Under the pieces are notes generated by a model. That model was given only the letters and a program-made list of their open reading frames with translations, did not search any database and was not told the origin of the DNA. Shown one piece after another: positions 48,375-57,344 of a DNA stretch of 64,000 nucleotides. Position 1 is the stretch's first letter. Each line of letters begins with the position of its first letter. The stretch comes from Nocardioidaceae bacterium (lineage in GTDB: Bacteria; Actinomycetota; Actinomycetes; Propionibacteriales; Nocardioidaceae), in assembly GCA_025980475.1 (NCBI GenBank), contig JAICXL010000004.1:20355-84354 (forward strand), in the 5' to 3' direction. The position numbers and the translations under genes were made by a program.

Positions 48375-50144
48375 TCACCAGTTGACCGGGAGGTGGGCAG
48401 GCCTGGTGCCCGTGGGCGGCACGGCGTACTTCTGCAGCAGGTAGTCGAGGATCTGGCGGAAGACCGGGCCGGCCGTGGCGCCACCGCCGGCACCGCCCAC
48501 CCGGGGGTGCTTGATGACGACGTAGACGGTGAAGCGCGGGTTGTCGGCGGGTGCGAACCCGGCGAAGGAGACGTCGTAGCCGCCTCCGGCGTAGCAGTTG
48601 CAGGCCCCGCCGACCTCCTGCGCGGTTCCGGTCTTGCCCGCAACCCGGTAGCCGGCGATGCCGGCGGCAGGCGCGGTGCCCTTGCCCTGGGTGACCACCA
48701 TCTCCATCATCCGGGCTTCCTTCGCGGCGGTCGCCCTGCTCACCACCCGGTGGCGGGTGGTGACGTCGGTGCCGACCACCTGTCCATCGGCGGTGGTGGC
48801 CCGACCCTCGACGATGCTGGGGCTGACGTACTCACCCTTGTTGGCGAGTGTGTTGACTGCCGCAGCCATCTGGAGCGCGTTGACCGAGACGCCCTGGCCG
48901 AAGGCGATGTTGGCCTTGCGGATCGGGGTCCACTGCCCGGGAGGGGACAGGATGCCGGGCGACTCACCGGGAACGCCGACGTCGGTGCGCTGGCCGAGGC
49001 CGAAGGCGTGGAGGTAGCCGGCGAGCTTGTGCGCGCCGATCGCCCGGGCGGCGAGCACGGTGCCGATGTTGGACGACAACGCGATCACGCCCGCGAGAGT
49101 CAGGTGGATGCGCCCGTGGGGCCAGTAGTCGTGGATGGTGCGGTCCTGGATCCGCAGCTCGCCGGGCACGGTGATCCGCGTGCGCGGCCCGACCAGCCCC
49201 TCGTTGATCAACGCCGAGGTGGTGAGCACCTTCTCCACCGAGCCCGGCTCGTAGACGTTGCTGAGCGCGCGACTGCCCCAGTCGCCCTCGGGGGCGTTGC
49301 TGCCGTGGTTGGCGTCGAAGGTGGGGTAGTCGGCGAGGGCGAGCACCTCTCCGGTGCGCGAGTCGAGGGCGATGGCGGCGCCGGAGTCGGCCCGGGCGTT
49401 GTGCACGGCCGTGCGCAGAACGCGTTGGGCATACCACTGCACGTCGCGGTCGATGGTGAGCCGGACGTCCTTGCCGTTGACCGGGGCGACCTCGGAGTTC
49501 TCCCCGAGCGGGATCTTGTTGCCGTCGCCGACCTCGTAGGTCTCGCTGCCGTCCTTGCCGGCCAACTCGTTCTGGAAGGTCTGCTCGAGACCGGCCGCCG
49601 GCTGCCCCTCGGCGTTCAGGAAGCCGAGGAGGTTGGCGGCGACGTCCTTGTCCGGGTAGACCCGCAGCGGGTCGCGCCGGGTGGCCAGGCCCTCGTAACC
49701 GCGAGCGGTGAGGCTGTCGACCACCGAGGTGGCGAGTGTGGACGGGACGCGGCGAGCGATGTACTGGAACCGGGTGTTGGGCATGGTCAACCGGTCGAGC
49801 ACGTCGAAGTAGTCCAGGTGCAGGCGTCGCGCCAGGACCTTCGCGATCGCCTCGGCATGGGCCTTCGTGCGCGTCGGGTCCGCGACGACCATCTCGCCCG
49901 CCACCGACTCCGCGAGCGGCTGGCCGTTGCGGTCCAGGATCTCACCGCGCGCCGCCGGCAGGACCGCGCGCACGAGCCCCATGGACGCAGCCTTCGCGGC
50001 ATAGGCCTGCGGGTCGAGACCCTGGAGCTCGAAGAGGCGCACCCCGAAGACGGAGAGGACCATCGTGATCACGACGAGCGCGGCGCGCAGCCGGACCGTG
50101 GAGGCGCCGCGCAGGGAGCGGCGCTCGCGGCGTTGGTAGGTCAA
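48375..50144 (-). CDS. ftsI: Septal penicillin-binding protein FtsI/PbpB (class B transpeptidase)
   Basis: Cross-links septal peptidoglycan with FtsW. The 589 aa protein has one N-terminal helix (about 22-42), the dimerisation domain (RGEILDRNGQPLAES) and the transpeptidase with YEPGSVEKVLT (SxxK, catalytic Ser about 295), ALSSNIGT (SxN) and VAGKTGTAQE (KTG). There are no C-terminal PASTA repeats. The start is TTG at 50144, overlapping the ftsL-like stop (TTGA). Confidence 0.96.
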   Translation of the reverse strand: MTYQRRERRSLRGASTVRLRAALVVITMVLSVFGVRLFELQGLDPQAYAAKAASMGLVRAVLPAARGEILDRNGQPLAESVAGEMVVADPTRTKAHAEAIAKVLARRLHLDYFDVLDRLTMPNTRFQYIARRVPSTLATSVVDSLTARGYEGLATRRDPLRVYPDKDVAANLLGFLNAEGQPAAGLEQTFQNELAGKDGSETYEVGDGNKIPLGENSEVAPVNGKDVRLTIDRDVQWYAQRVLRTAVHNARADSGAAIALDSRTGEVLALADYPTFDANHGSNAPEGDWGSRALSNVYEPGSVEKVLTTSALINEGLVGPRTRITVPGELRIQDRTIHDYWPHGRIHLTLAGVIALSSNIGTVLAARAIGAHKLAGYLHAFGLGQRTDVGVPGESPGILSPPGQWTPIRKANIAFGQGVSVNALQMAAAVNTLANKGEYVSPSIVEGRATTADGQVVGTDVTTRHRVVSRATAAKEARMMEMVVTQGKGTAPAAGIAGYRVAGKTGTAQEVGGACNCYAGGGYDVSFAGFAPADNPRFTVYVVIKHPRVGGAGGGATAGPVFRQILDYLLQKYAVPPTGTRPAHLPVNW

Positions 50145-50746
50145 TGCGTGGCTCCGAGTCCGGCGGTGCGGGTGGTGCTCCCCTTCCTACCTGTCGCCGG
50201 GCCCGAGTTGGTGGAGGCAGCGCCGGTGTTGCCCGGGTTCACCGAGCCGGCGGTCGGTGCCGGCACCCGGACGACGCGCGGCGGCGGGTTCAGGGCCGGC
50301 GGCTTGCTCACCGGGAAGGGTTGGATCCGTACGGCGTCCGCGGGCGTGGCGACGACGGGGTCACCGACCACCTTGCCGTCGGAGAGCCGGATGAAGGCCG
50401 GCTCGGGAGGCGCCACCATGCCGAGCTTCCTGGCCCGCTGGGCGAGCACCTGCGGGTCCCGGAGGTGCGCCAGCTGCATGCTGAGGCTCTGCTCCTGCGC
50501 GGTGAGGGCGTCGGCCCGGTTCTGCAGCGAGGTGGCCGTGAAGGAGACCTGCTGCATGTGGGTGTTGAACATCAGCAGGCCCACGACCCCGGCCGCGAGC
50601 AGCGCGATCACCAGCACGGCGAAGGGCGCCCGGGGCGCCCGGGCGGTCCCTCGTGGGACGACGGTGAGACGGGCCCGCTCGACCGCCTCCCAGGCAGCCC
50701 GAGGGACGCGGACGCGGGCCTGGCTGGTACTGAGGGTGGTGCTCAC
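50141..50746 (-). CDS. FtsL-like septum formation protein
   Basis: A 201 aa bitopic protein in the ftsL position between rsmH and ftsI. The N-terminus is basic and cytoplasmic, one helix spans about 35-56 ([19 protein letters not shown]), and a short coiled coil follows (about 60-100, [20 protein letters not shown]). The tail is Pro/Thr-rich. Sequence is poorly conserved in this family, so the call rests mainly on topology and position. The GTG at 50746 overlaps the rsmH stop by four bases. Confidence 0.85.
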   Translation of the reverse strand: MSTTLSTSQARVRVPRAAWEAVERARLTVVPRGTARAPRAPFAVLVIALLAAGVVGLLMFNTHMQQVSFTATSLQNRADALTAQEQSLSMQLAHLRDPQVLAQRARKLGMVAPPEPAFIRLSDGKVVGDPVVATPADAVRIQPFPVSKPPALNPPPRVVRVPAPTAGSVNPGNTGAASTNSGPATGRKGSTTRTAGLGATH

Positions 50747-51711
50747 GCTGCGACTCCTGGGTTGTCGGGACGGACTCGTTCGAGCGCACGCAGCCGGACC
50801 GAGGTTGCGCGCGGGTTCAGGGCGACCTCGCCGGCACCGGCCTTCTCGGCACCGCGGGTGAGCAGGCGGCACGGCGGCTCGCGGTCCGCCGGCACGACGG
50901 GGAGGTCCTCCGGGACCGTGGAGCGGGTGTGGGCCACGAAGGCGTGCTTGACGAGCCGGTCCTCGAGGGAGTGGTAGCTCATCACCACCACGCGACCGCC
51001 GACGCCGATTGCCGCGATAGCGGCCGGCAGCGCGCGTCGCAGGGCACCCAGCTCGTCGTTGACCTCGATCCGCAGCGCCTGGAAGGTGCGCTTGGCGGGG
51101 TGTCCCCCGGACCGTCGGGCCGGTGCGGGGATCACCTCCCGGAGCAGCTCGACAAGTCGGGCGGAGCGGGTGAACGGCTCCCGCTCGCGTTCCCGCACGA
51201 TGGCACGGGCGATCTGTCGAGCGAACCGCTCCTCGCCGTAGTCGCGCAGCACCCTGGCCAGCTCTGCGGCGTCGTAGGTGTTGAGCACCTCGGCCGCGGT
51301 GCGGCCCTCGCCGCCGTCCATCCGCATGTCGAGTGGGGCGTCCTCGGCGTAGGCGAAGCCGCGCTCGCGGACGTCGAGCTGCATTGAGGAGACGCCGAGG
51401 TCGAAGAGGATGCCGTCGATCGAGGGGATGCCCAGATCGGCGAGCACGTCGGGCAGCTCGTCGTAGACCGCGTGGACCAGCGTGAGGCGAGCGCCGTACG
51501 CCGACAGCCGCTGCCCTGCCAGCGCCAGCGCGTCAGGGTCGCGGTCGACACCGATCACGCGTGTCTCCGGGCACCGGTCGAGGATCGCCTCGGCATGGCC
51601 GCCGAGACCCAGGGTCGCATCGACGAGCACCGACCCGGCCTGCTGCAGCGGCGGTGCCAGCAGCGCGACGACCCGGTCGAGGAGGACCGGGACGTGGGCA
51701 GGGGCGGCCAT
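50743..51711 (-). CDS. rsmH: 16S rRNA (cytosine1402-N4)-methyltransferase RsmH (MraW)
   Basis: Methylates C1402 in the ribosomal P site using SAM. The 322 aa protein starts [13 protein letters not shown], then the SAM loop [14 protein letters not shown] (about 28-42), [22 protein letters not shown] and [20 protein letters not shown] at 51711 ([10 protein letters not shown]) is the family norm; an earlier in-frame ATG (51768) would overlap the small ORF. Confidence 0.96.
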   Translation of the reverse strand: MAAPAHVPVLLDRVVALLAPPLQQAGSVLVDATLGLGGHAEAILDRCPETRVIGVDRDPDALALAGQRLSAYGARLTLVHAVYDELPDVLADLGIPSIDGILFDLGVSSMQLDVRERGFAYAEDAPLDMRMDGGEGRTAAEVLNTYDAAELARVLRDYGEERFARQIARAIVREREREPFTRSARLVELLREVIPAPARRSGGHPAKRTFQALRIEVNDELGALRRALPAAIAAIGVGGRVVVMSYHSLEDRLVKHAFVAHTRSTVPEDLPVVPADREPPCRLLTRGAEKAGAGEVALNPRATSVRLRALERVRPDNPGVAA

Positions 51712-51719
51712 GGCGGGGT

Positions 51720-51857
51720 CTAGGCGCCGATTCGCGGCAGGAGCAGCAGCGCGGCCGCGAGGAGGCACGAGCTCGCGGCACTGAAGGCCATCACGGCGAG
51801 GCCGTCGCGGACCTCGTGCCGGACCCGCTTTGCGGGCGGATGCGTGGTTGTGCTCAT
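51720..51857 (-). CDS. 45-residue single-helix membrane protein in the division cluster
   Basis: A short ORF starting [16 protein letters not shown] and ending in a hydrophobic helix (about 20-42, [14 protein letters not shown]). The ATG follows GAGGGG by 8 bases, a good ribosome site, and the stop is 8 bases before rsmH, so it is likely translated as part of the operon. I know of no family. It could be a small divisome or membrane regulator, or an upstream ORF that couples rsmH translation. Confidence 0.6.
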   Translation of the reverse strand: MSTTTHPPAKRVRHEVRDGLAVMAFSAASSCLLAAALLLLPRIGA

Positions 51858-51951
51858 CGGTTCGACCCCTCGGGACTCGTTGCTGCGCATGCCGTCGCCT
51901 GCTGGTGATCGCGGGACCAGGTTCCCGCCCGCTCGCTCCGGGAAGCGGCCT

Positions 51952-51977
51952 TCTGGCACCGGGGAAGTTGTGCCAGA
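51952..51977 (-). repeat. Inverted repeat TCTGGCAC-N10-GTGCCAGA in the mraZ-rsmH gap
   Basis: Perfect 8-base arms with a 10-base loop in the 211-base gap downstream of mraZ. It could be an RNA hairpin (terminator-attenuator) or a protein site. No U-tract follows. Confidence 0.45.
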
Positions 51978-52026
51978 CTGCTGGAGGAGCGGACGCGAGC
52001 CTCGTCCTGCGAGCACTGTTCTGTTT

Positions 52027-52051
52027 TGCCAGTTCGGTGGTGCCAGTTCGG
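52027..52051 (-). repeat. Direct repeat TGCCAGTTCGG (two copies, 14-base period)
   Basis: Copies at 52027-52037 and 52041-52051, just after the mraZ stop on the minus strand. The core TGCCAG also occurs in the inverted repeat at 51952-51977, hinting at a shared binding protein. Confidence 0.4.
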
Positions 52052-52068
52052 GTCGTGCCGGCCTGCCC

Positions 52069-52497
52069 TCAGAAGCCCGGGAAGATCTCTTCCTGGACAT
52101 CCGAGAACGCGGCTTCCTGGTCAGCCGTGTAGCGCTGCCACGCCTGGGGCTCCCAGATCTCGATGCGGTCGTAGATGCCGATCACCACGCAGTCCCGCTT
52201 TAGTGACGCGTACTCCCGCAGCTCGGGGGTGATGGTGATCCGGCCCTGCTTGTCGGGGACCTGCTCGGAGGCGAGCGCGAACAACATCCGGCCGTAGGCC
52301 CGGAGCCGGGCATCGGTCTGCGAGGCGTTCTTGAACTTCTCGGTGAACACCGCGAACTCGGCGCTCGTCCGGACGTCGATGGAGCGGTCCTGACCTCTCG
52401 TGATCACCAGGCCCTCCGTCATGTCGTCGCGGAACTTCGCCGGGAGGAAGAGCCGCCCCTTGTCGTCGAGCTTCGGGGTGTAGGTGCCGGAGAACAT
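52069..52497 (-). CDS. mraZ: Transcriptional regulator MraZ
   Basis: SpoVT/AbrB-fold DNA-binding protein that represses the division and cell-wall cluster in bacteria where it has been tested. The 142 aa protein has two swapped-hairpin repeats: GTYTPKLDDKGRLFLPAKFRD (here GTYTPKLDDKGRLFLPA, then KFRD) and VPDKQGRITITPELREYA. Its own promoter carries four MraZ-type decamers. It heads the whole mraZ-to-ftsQ run. Confidence 0.96.
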   Translation of the reverse strand: MFSGTYTPKLDDKGRLFLPAKFRDDMTEGLVITRGQDRSIDVRTSAEFAVFTEKFKNASQTDARLRAYGRMLFALASEQVPDKQGRITITPELREYASLKRDCVVIGIYDRIEIWEPQAWQRYTADQEAAFSDVQEEIFPGF

Positions 52498-52530
52498 GTG
52501 CCACCTCTCCGATCTGACCCGTCCCGGCCT

Positions 52531-52576
52531 CTTCCTCCACTATCCCCCACTCTACTCCACTTCACCCCACGGTCAA
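52531..52576 (-). promoter_or_regulatory. mraZ promoter with four tandem MraZ boxes
   Basis: Read toward mraZ, four decamers follow without gaps: GTGGGGTGAA, GTGGAGTAGA, GTGGGGGATA, GTGGAGGAAG (52570-52531). The GTGG(A/G)G heads repeat every 10 bases, the arrangement bound by MraZ oligomers. A promoter TTGACC (52576-52571)-N16-TAGAGT (52554-52549) overlaps the boxes, so binding should block transcription: autoregulation. Confidence 0.8.
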
Positions 52577-52610
52577 CCATTTCGGCACCATTTCCCACCC
52601 CGGTAGCCCC

Positions 52611-52640
52611 TTGTTGCGCCCCCTCGAGACCGATTACGGT
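52611..52640 (+). promoter_or_regulatory. Candidate moxR promoter (TTGTTG-N18-TACGGT)
   Basis: TTGTTG (52611-52616) and TACGGT (52635-52640) with an 18-base spacer lie in the 248-base divergent gap. The -10 fits TAnnnT. The start would be about 100 bases before moxR. Confidence 0.4.
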
Positions 52641-52745
52641 CCAGCGACGATTGGCTGCAGCCACGCGGCGGGCGAGACTGGATGCGCTTGACTAGTGCCC
52701 GAGCCCGAGGCGCGGGCGGGATGGTGGTGTGATGTGGGGGACGTG

Positions 52746-53744
52746 ATGGCTCGGGAGACCGCTCCCGGCACGGGCCCGGACATCGGCACGGTGCAGGCCG
52801 TCGTCGAGCGCATCCGCACCGGGATCGAGACGGTGATCCAGGGCAAGCCGGAAGTCGGCCGCACCGCCCTGGTCGTCCTGCTGGCCGGCGGGCACCTGCT
52901 GATCGAGGACGTGCCCGGCGTTGGCAAGACGATGCTCAGCAAGGCGCTGGCGCGGTCCATCGACTGCTCGGTGCGACGCATCCAGTTCACCCCGGACCTG
53001 CTGCCCTCCGACGTCACCGGCGTCTCGGTCTTCAACCCCGACACCCGCGACTTCGAGTTCCGCCCCGGCGGCGTCTTCGCGAACATCGTCGTCGGTGACG
53101 AGATCAACCGCGCCTCTCCCAAGACGCAGTCCGCGATGCTCGAGTGCATGGAGGAGCGCCAGGTGACGGTGGACGGCACCACCTACCACCTCGAGGCTCC
53201 CTTCATGGTGATCGCGACCCAGAACCCGATCGAGATGGAGGGCACCTACGCCCTGCCGGAGGCGCAGCGGGACCGTTTCATGGCGAGGGTCTCGATGGGC
53301 TACCCCATCGAGGCCGCAGAGATCGCGATGCTCTCAGCCCGGGCGACGGTCAGCCCGCTGGAGGAGCTGCGCGCGGTCACCGATGCCGCCGAGGTCCGTT
53401 CGCTGATCGCAGCCGTCGGCCACGTGCACGTCTCCGAGGCTGTGCAGCGCTATGCCGTCGCGCTCACCACGGCGACGCGGCGCTCCCAGGAGCTGCGGTT
53501 GGGCGCCTCTCCCCGCGCCACGCTTCACCTGGTCGGCGCCGGCCGGGCCCATGCGGCCATGCGGGGTCGCGACTACGTGCTGCCCGACGACCTGCGCGAG
53601 CTCGCGCCGGCGGTGTTGTCGCACCGACTGCTTCCCACCGTGGAGACCGCGATGGCCGGGCGCAGCGTGGGTGAGATCCTCGGCGCGATCCTGAGCGCGG
53701 TGCCGGTGCCCGACGGCAGCGGCTCCCCTGCAGTCGGGCGATGA
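52746..53744 (+). CDS. MoxR-family AAA+ ATPase
   Basis: A 332 aa chaperone-type ATPase, usually paired with DUF58/VWA proteins to remodel or activate them. Walker A EDVPGVGKTMLSKAL (about 57-71), Walker B NIVVGDEINRASPKTQ, sensor 1 ATQNPIEMEGTYALPEAQRDRF (in parts IATQNPIEMEGT and PEAQRDRF) and the arginine finger are intact. ATG at 52746 with GGGGG upstream; GTG at 52743 is possible. First of a moxR-DUF58-tgpA operon; the next gene begins 4 bases after its stop. Confidence 0.95.
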   Translation: MARETAPGTGPDIGTVQAVVERIRTGIETVIQGKPEVGRTALVVLLAGGHLLIEDVPGVGKTMLSKALARSIDCSVRRIQFTPDLLPSDVTGVSVFNPDTRDFEFRPGGVFANIVVGDEINRASPKTQSAMLECMEERQVTVDGTTYHLEAPFMVIATQNPIEMEGTYALPEAQRDRFMARVSMGYPIEAAEIAMLSARATVSPLEELRAVTDAAEVRSLIAAVGHVHVSEAVQRYAVALTTATRRSQELRLGASPRATLHLVGAGRAHAAMRGRDYVLPDDLRELAPAVLSHRLLPTVETAMAGRSVGEILGAILSAVPVPDGSGSPAVGR

Positions 53745-53748
53745 CCCG

Positions 53749-54993
53749 GTGCGCGAGGCACTGCGCTCGCTGACGCTCCGGGGCCGGGCGTTCCTGGCCG
53801 GCGGCACCACCGCGGTCTTCTGCGGCATCGTGATGGGTGAGCACGACCTGGTCCGCATCGGCGTGCTCGTGCTGCTGCTGCCCCTGGTGACGGCGGGATG
53901 GGTGGCCCACGCCGGCAACCGGCTGGGCCTGGTGCGGACGCTGAGCGCCCGCCAGGTCGAGACCGGCCAGTCGGCCCAGGTCCAGCTCGAGCTGACGAAC
54001 CTCGGCCCGACGACCGGTGTGCTGATGGTCGAGGAGCAGCTGCCCTACTCCCTGGGCTCGCGGCCGAGGTTCGTGGTGGACACGATGGCGTCGGGCTGGC
54101 GGCGACGGATCGACTACGTCGTGCGGTCCGACGTGCGCGGCGCCTACGCCATCGGTCCCATGCGGCTGCGGGTCAGCGATCCCTTCGGGTTGATCGAGTT
54201 GCAGCGGAGCTTCCAGCAGACCAGCCAGCTCGTCGTCACGCCGCGGGTGGAGCCGCTGCCCTGGATCTCGCTGCGCCGGAGCTGGTCGGGATCCGGTGAC
54301 AACCGGCCCCGCTCCTTCGCAACCGGCAGCGCCGCGGACGTCACGGTGCGCGAGTACCACCTCGGCGACGATCTCCGCCGGGTGCACTGGCGCAGCACCG
54401 CCCGCACCGGCGAGCTGATGGTGCGGCGGGAGGAGCAGCCCTGGCAGTCGCGCTGCACGCTCTTCGTCGACAACCGGGTACGCGCGCACCGTGGCCGCGG
54501 GATCAGCTCCTCGCTCGAGGCCGCGGTGGTCGCGACGGCGTCGATCGCCGTGCACCTGGCCGCCCAGGGCTACCAGGTCCGACTCATCAGCGCCACCGGT
54601 GAGCAGCTCGGCCACGGATGGCATGACGGTGGCCAGGCCGTCGACGCCCATCACCTGCTCGAGCAGCTCGCGGTGCTGCCGGCGGTGGACGCCGGTGCGC
54701 TGGTCACCGACTGGGTCGACGACGCCGTCACCAGCGGGATGTTCGTCGGGGTGCTGGGCGCCTTCGACGATCATGACCGGGCCTTCTTCTCCCGGATCCA
54801 CAGTCCGGGCGGCACGCCGTACGCCCTGGTCCTGGACGTGGCCGGATGGCCGGCGCCGCGGGCCTCGGGCCCACCGACGCCGGGCAGCGAGGCCGCATCG
54901 CGCACCGGGTGGCTGCGAGCCCACGGGTGGAAGGCAACCGCCCTGGCGGCCCGCACCCCGCTGGCGAGCGCGTGGCAGGAGCTCGGCAGATGA
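53749..54993 (+). CDS. DUF58 domain protein
   Basis: A 414 aa protein with two N-terminal helices (about 12-55) and a C-terminal DUF58/VWA-like domain: RVSDPFGLIEL (about 143-153) and VREYHLGDDLRRVHWRSTARTG split as VREYHLGDD and RVHWRSTART (about 200-225). Such proteins are thought to be substrates of the adjacent MoxR ATPase. GTG start 4 bases after moxR; the stop overlaps tgpA (ATGA). Confidence 0.92.
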   Translation: MREALRSLTLRGRAFLAGGTTAVFCGIVMGEHDLVRIGVLVLLLPLVTAGWVAHAGNRLGLVRTLSARQVETGQSAQVQLELTNLGPTTGVLMVEEQLPYSLGSRPRFVVDTMASGWRRRIDYVVRSDVRGAYAIGPMRLRVSDPFGLIELQRSFQQTSQLVVTPRVEPLPWISLRRSWSGSGDNRPRSFATGSAADVTVREYHLGDDLRRVHWRSTARTGELMVRREEQPWQSRCTLFVDNRVRAHRGRGISSSLEAAVVATASIAVHLAAQGYQVRLISATGEQLGHGWHDGGQAVDAHHLLEQLAVLPAVDAGALVTDWVDDAVTSGMFVGVLGAFDDHDRAFFSRIHSPGGTPYALVLDVAGWPAPRASGPPTPGSEAASRTGWLRAHGWKATALAARTPLASAWQELGR

Positions 54994-57332
54994 GAGCGGC
55001 CCGCGCCGACGACCTCGGGCGTCTGCTGCCGGACTCCCTGGGCACCACCACGATCGCGATGCTCACCGCGTGGTTCGCCCTCTGGTCGTGGCGCGGGCTC
55101 GTTCAACACCCCCAGCACTTCCTCGGTCCTGCCCTCGCGGCGGGCGTGCTGCTCGTGGTCGCCGGCTCGGTCGCCCGGGCGCTGCGAGTCCCGGCCGCGC
55201 TCGTGCCGCTGGTCGAGCTCGTCGTGGTGGGCCTGTTCGTCAACCACCACTATGCGGCTGCGGCGTCCTGGCACGGCCTGGCACCGACCCGCGGCTCACT
55301 GGCGTCGCTGGTCGACACCGCGGTCGCCGGTGCTCAGGCGATCAACAAGTACACCTCGCCGGTGCCGGCCCGCTACGACGAGTCCTACCTCTTCCTGTTG
55401 TGCTGCTCACTCGGCATCATGCTTGCGGTCGACCTGCTCGCCTGCGGCCTGCGACGCGTCCCGTTGGCCGGGTTGCCGATCCTGCTGGCCCTGACCATCC
55501 CGATCAGCATCCTCGACTCCGGCCTGACCTGGCCCGTCTTCGTGATCACCGCCCTGCTCTACCTCCTGCTGCTGAGCACCGAGCAGTCCAGGCGCGTGCT
55601 CGCGTGGGGACGCTCGGTGGCCGGCAGCGGGCGACGGTGGGACTCGCTGGACCAGCAGGCGAACAGCAGCGCGATCAGGTCGGCGGCCCTGCGCATCGGC
55701 CTGCTGGCCACCGCCGGCGCGCTGGTCCTCCCGATCCTCGTGCCGGTGACAGACGGTGTCTTCGGCCAGCCCGGTGGCAGCGGCGTCGGCAACGGTTCCG
55801 GCGACAGCGTCGTGATCGCGAACCCGATCGTCGACCTGCGCCGCGACCTGGTGCAGAAGAAGCACGTGCCGCTGGTCTACGCTCAGACCAGCGACCCGGA
55901 CACGTCCTACCTCCGGCTGGCGGTGCTCGACGACTACACCGGCAACGACTGGCGCCCCTCGCCCCGCCACCTCCCGACCAGGAACCGCGTCGACGGGGCG
56001 ATGCCCCAGCCGCCGGGACTCCTCCGCTCGATCCCGGGCAGCACGGCTTCGTGGTCGCTGAGGCTGGCCCCGTCGTTCGACACCCGGTGGCTGCCCACGC
56101 CCTATCCGGTGCGCAGCGTCCAGGTCGGTGGGGACTGGCGGTACGACGCCCGCACGCTCGACATCGTCGACACCGACCCGGGGTCGTCGGTGGCCGACAC
56201 GACCTACCGGTTGATCGCCTTCCACCCGAGGCTCGACGCGGTGCGGCTCGATGACGCCCTGAGCGCACCCGGGAACGTCCAGGACCCGATGACCTCCGTG
56301 CCGAGCAATCTGCCGCCGGTCATCGCCCGCACGGCGCTGCGCGTCACCAGGAAGGCCCAGAGCCCGTACGCGCGGGCGGTCGCGCTGCAGGACTGGTTCC
56401 GCCACGGCGGCGGCTTCACCTACTCCACCGCCCGGCGACCGGGAAGCGGGATGAGCGAGCTGGCGGCGTTCATCACCAACGACAAGGTGGGCTTCTGCGA
56501 GCAGTTCGCCGCCGCGATGGCGGTGATGGGCCGGACTCTCGGCATTCCCTCACGCGTGGCAGTCGGCTTCCTGCACCCGCAGCCGACCGGCACCCGGGGC
56601 AACTGGGTCTACACCACCGACGACCTGCACGCCTGGCCGGAGATGTACTTCAGCGGCTACGGCTGGGTGGTCTTCGACCCGACCCCGGCGGTGCGGACCG
56701 GCGCACCGCCGGCCTACACCCGGCAGCAGCTGCCAGCCCACCCGCCGACCCCCGCGCTGAGGCCGCCGACACCGAAGACCCAGAAGGCGGTCAAGCAGGA
56801 GAAGGTCTCACAGCCGGCGACACACGCCGGCTCGTCCACCGGATCCGCGCTGTGGCTCCCCGTCGGCGCGGGCGTGCTGCTGCTCCTGCTGCTGGCCTGC
56901 TCGCCCCGGCTCGTCCGGGACTCCCGCCGGCGCGGCTGGCTGCGCCCCGGGCAGGATGCCCCCGGTCTCGCAGCCGGAGCCTGGGCCGAGCTGCACGCGA
57001 CGGCGGTCGACCTCGGGCTGCCCTGGCCGGCCCAGCGGACCGCACGTGAGACCGGTCGGGCCCTGGCGCGGCATCTCGACGGTGCCGACCGGACCGCGCT
57101 CGAGGCGCTGGTCGGGTTCGTCGAGCGCGCCCGCTACGCCCGGCCGTTCGGCCTCGACGGTGCCGAGGAACAGTCGGTGATCGCGCACGCCGAGGCCACC
57201 GTCAGCGGCCTGGCCGCAGCGGCCTCCCCGGCTCGTCGGCGGGTCGCTGCCGTGTGGCCGCCGTCGGTCTTCCGGCGCCATCAACAGTCTCCGGCACCCG
57301 CACCGGAGAACCGGGCCGAGGTCGGCGTGTGA
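54990..57332 (+). CDS. tgpA: TgpA-type membrane transglutaminase-like protein
   Basis: A 780 aa membrane protein: about seven helices (about 20-250), an extracellular transglutaminase-like domain and a final helix (about 622-645) with a DUF4129-like cytoplasmic tail. The cysteine-protease triad is complete: GFCEQFAAAMAVMGR (Cys about 500), DDLHAWPEMYF (His) and WVVFDPTP (Asp). In Pseudomonas the homologue is essential; its role in actinobacteria is unknown. Coupled to DUF58 by ATGA. Confidence 0.93.
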   Translation: MRAARADDLGRLLPDSLGTTTIAMLTAWFALWSWRGLVQHPQHFLGPALAAGVLLVVAGSVARALRVPAALVPLVELVVVGLFVNHHYAAAASWHGLAPTRGSLASLVDTAVAGAQAINKYTSPVPARYDESYLFLLCCSLGIMLAVDLLACGLRRVPLAGLPILLALTIPISILDSGLTWPVFVITALLYLLLLSTEQSRRVLAWGRSVAGSGRRWDSLDQQANSSAIRSAALRIGLLATAGALVLPILVPVTDGVFGQPGGSGVGNGSGDSVVIANPIVDLRRDLVQKKHVPLVYAQTSDPDTSYLRLAVLDDYTGNDWRPSPRHLPTRNRVDGAMPQPPGLLRSIPGSTASWSLRLAPSFDTRWLPTPYPVRSVQVGGDWRYDARTLDIVDTDPGSSVADTTYRLIAFHPRLDAVRLDDALSAPGNVQDPMTSVPSNLPPVIARTALRVTRKAQSPYARAVALQDWFRHGGGFTYSTARRPGSGMSELAAFITNDKVGFCEQFAAAMAVMGRTLGIPSRVAVGFLHPQPTGTRGNWVYTTDDLHAWPEMYFSGYGWVVFDPTPAVRTGAPPAYTRQQLPAHPPTPALRPPTPKTQKAVKQEKVSQPATHAGSSTGSALWLPVGAGVLLLLLLACSPRLVRDSRRRGWLRPGQDAPGLAAGAWAELHATAVDLGLPWPAQRTARETGRALARHLDGADRTALEALVGFVERARYARPFGLDGAEEQSVIAHAEATVSGLAAAASPARRRVAAVWPPSVFRRHQQSPAPAPENRAEVGV

Positions 57333-57344
57333 CCGGATCGGTCA
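57330..57344. repeat. Inverted repeat TGACCG-GAT-CGGTCA joining convergent stops
   Basis: Six-base arms around GAT contain the tgpA TGA and the DUF3040-gene TGA of the opposite strand. Confidence 0.5.
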
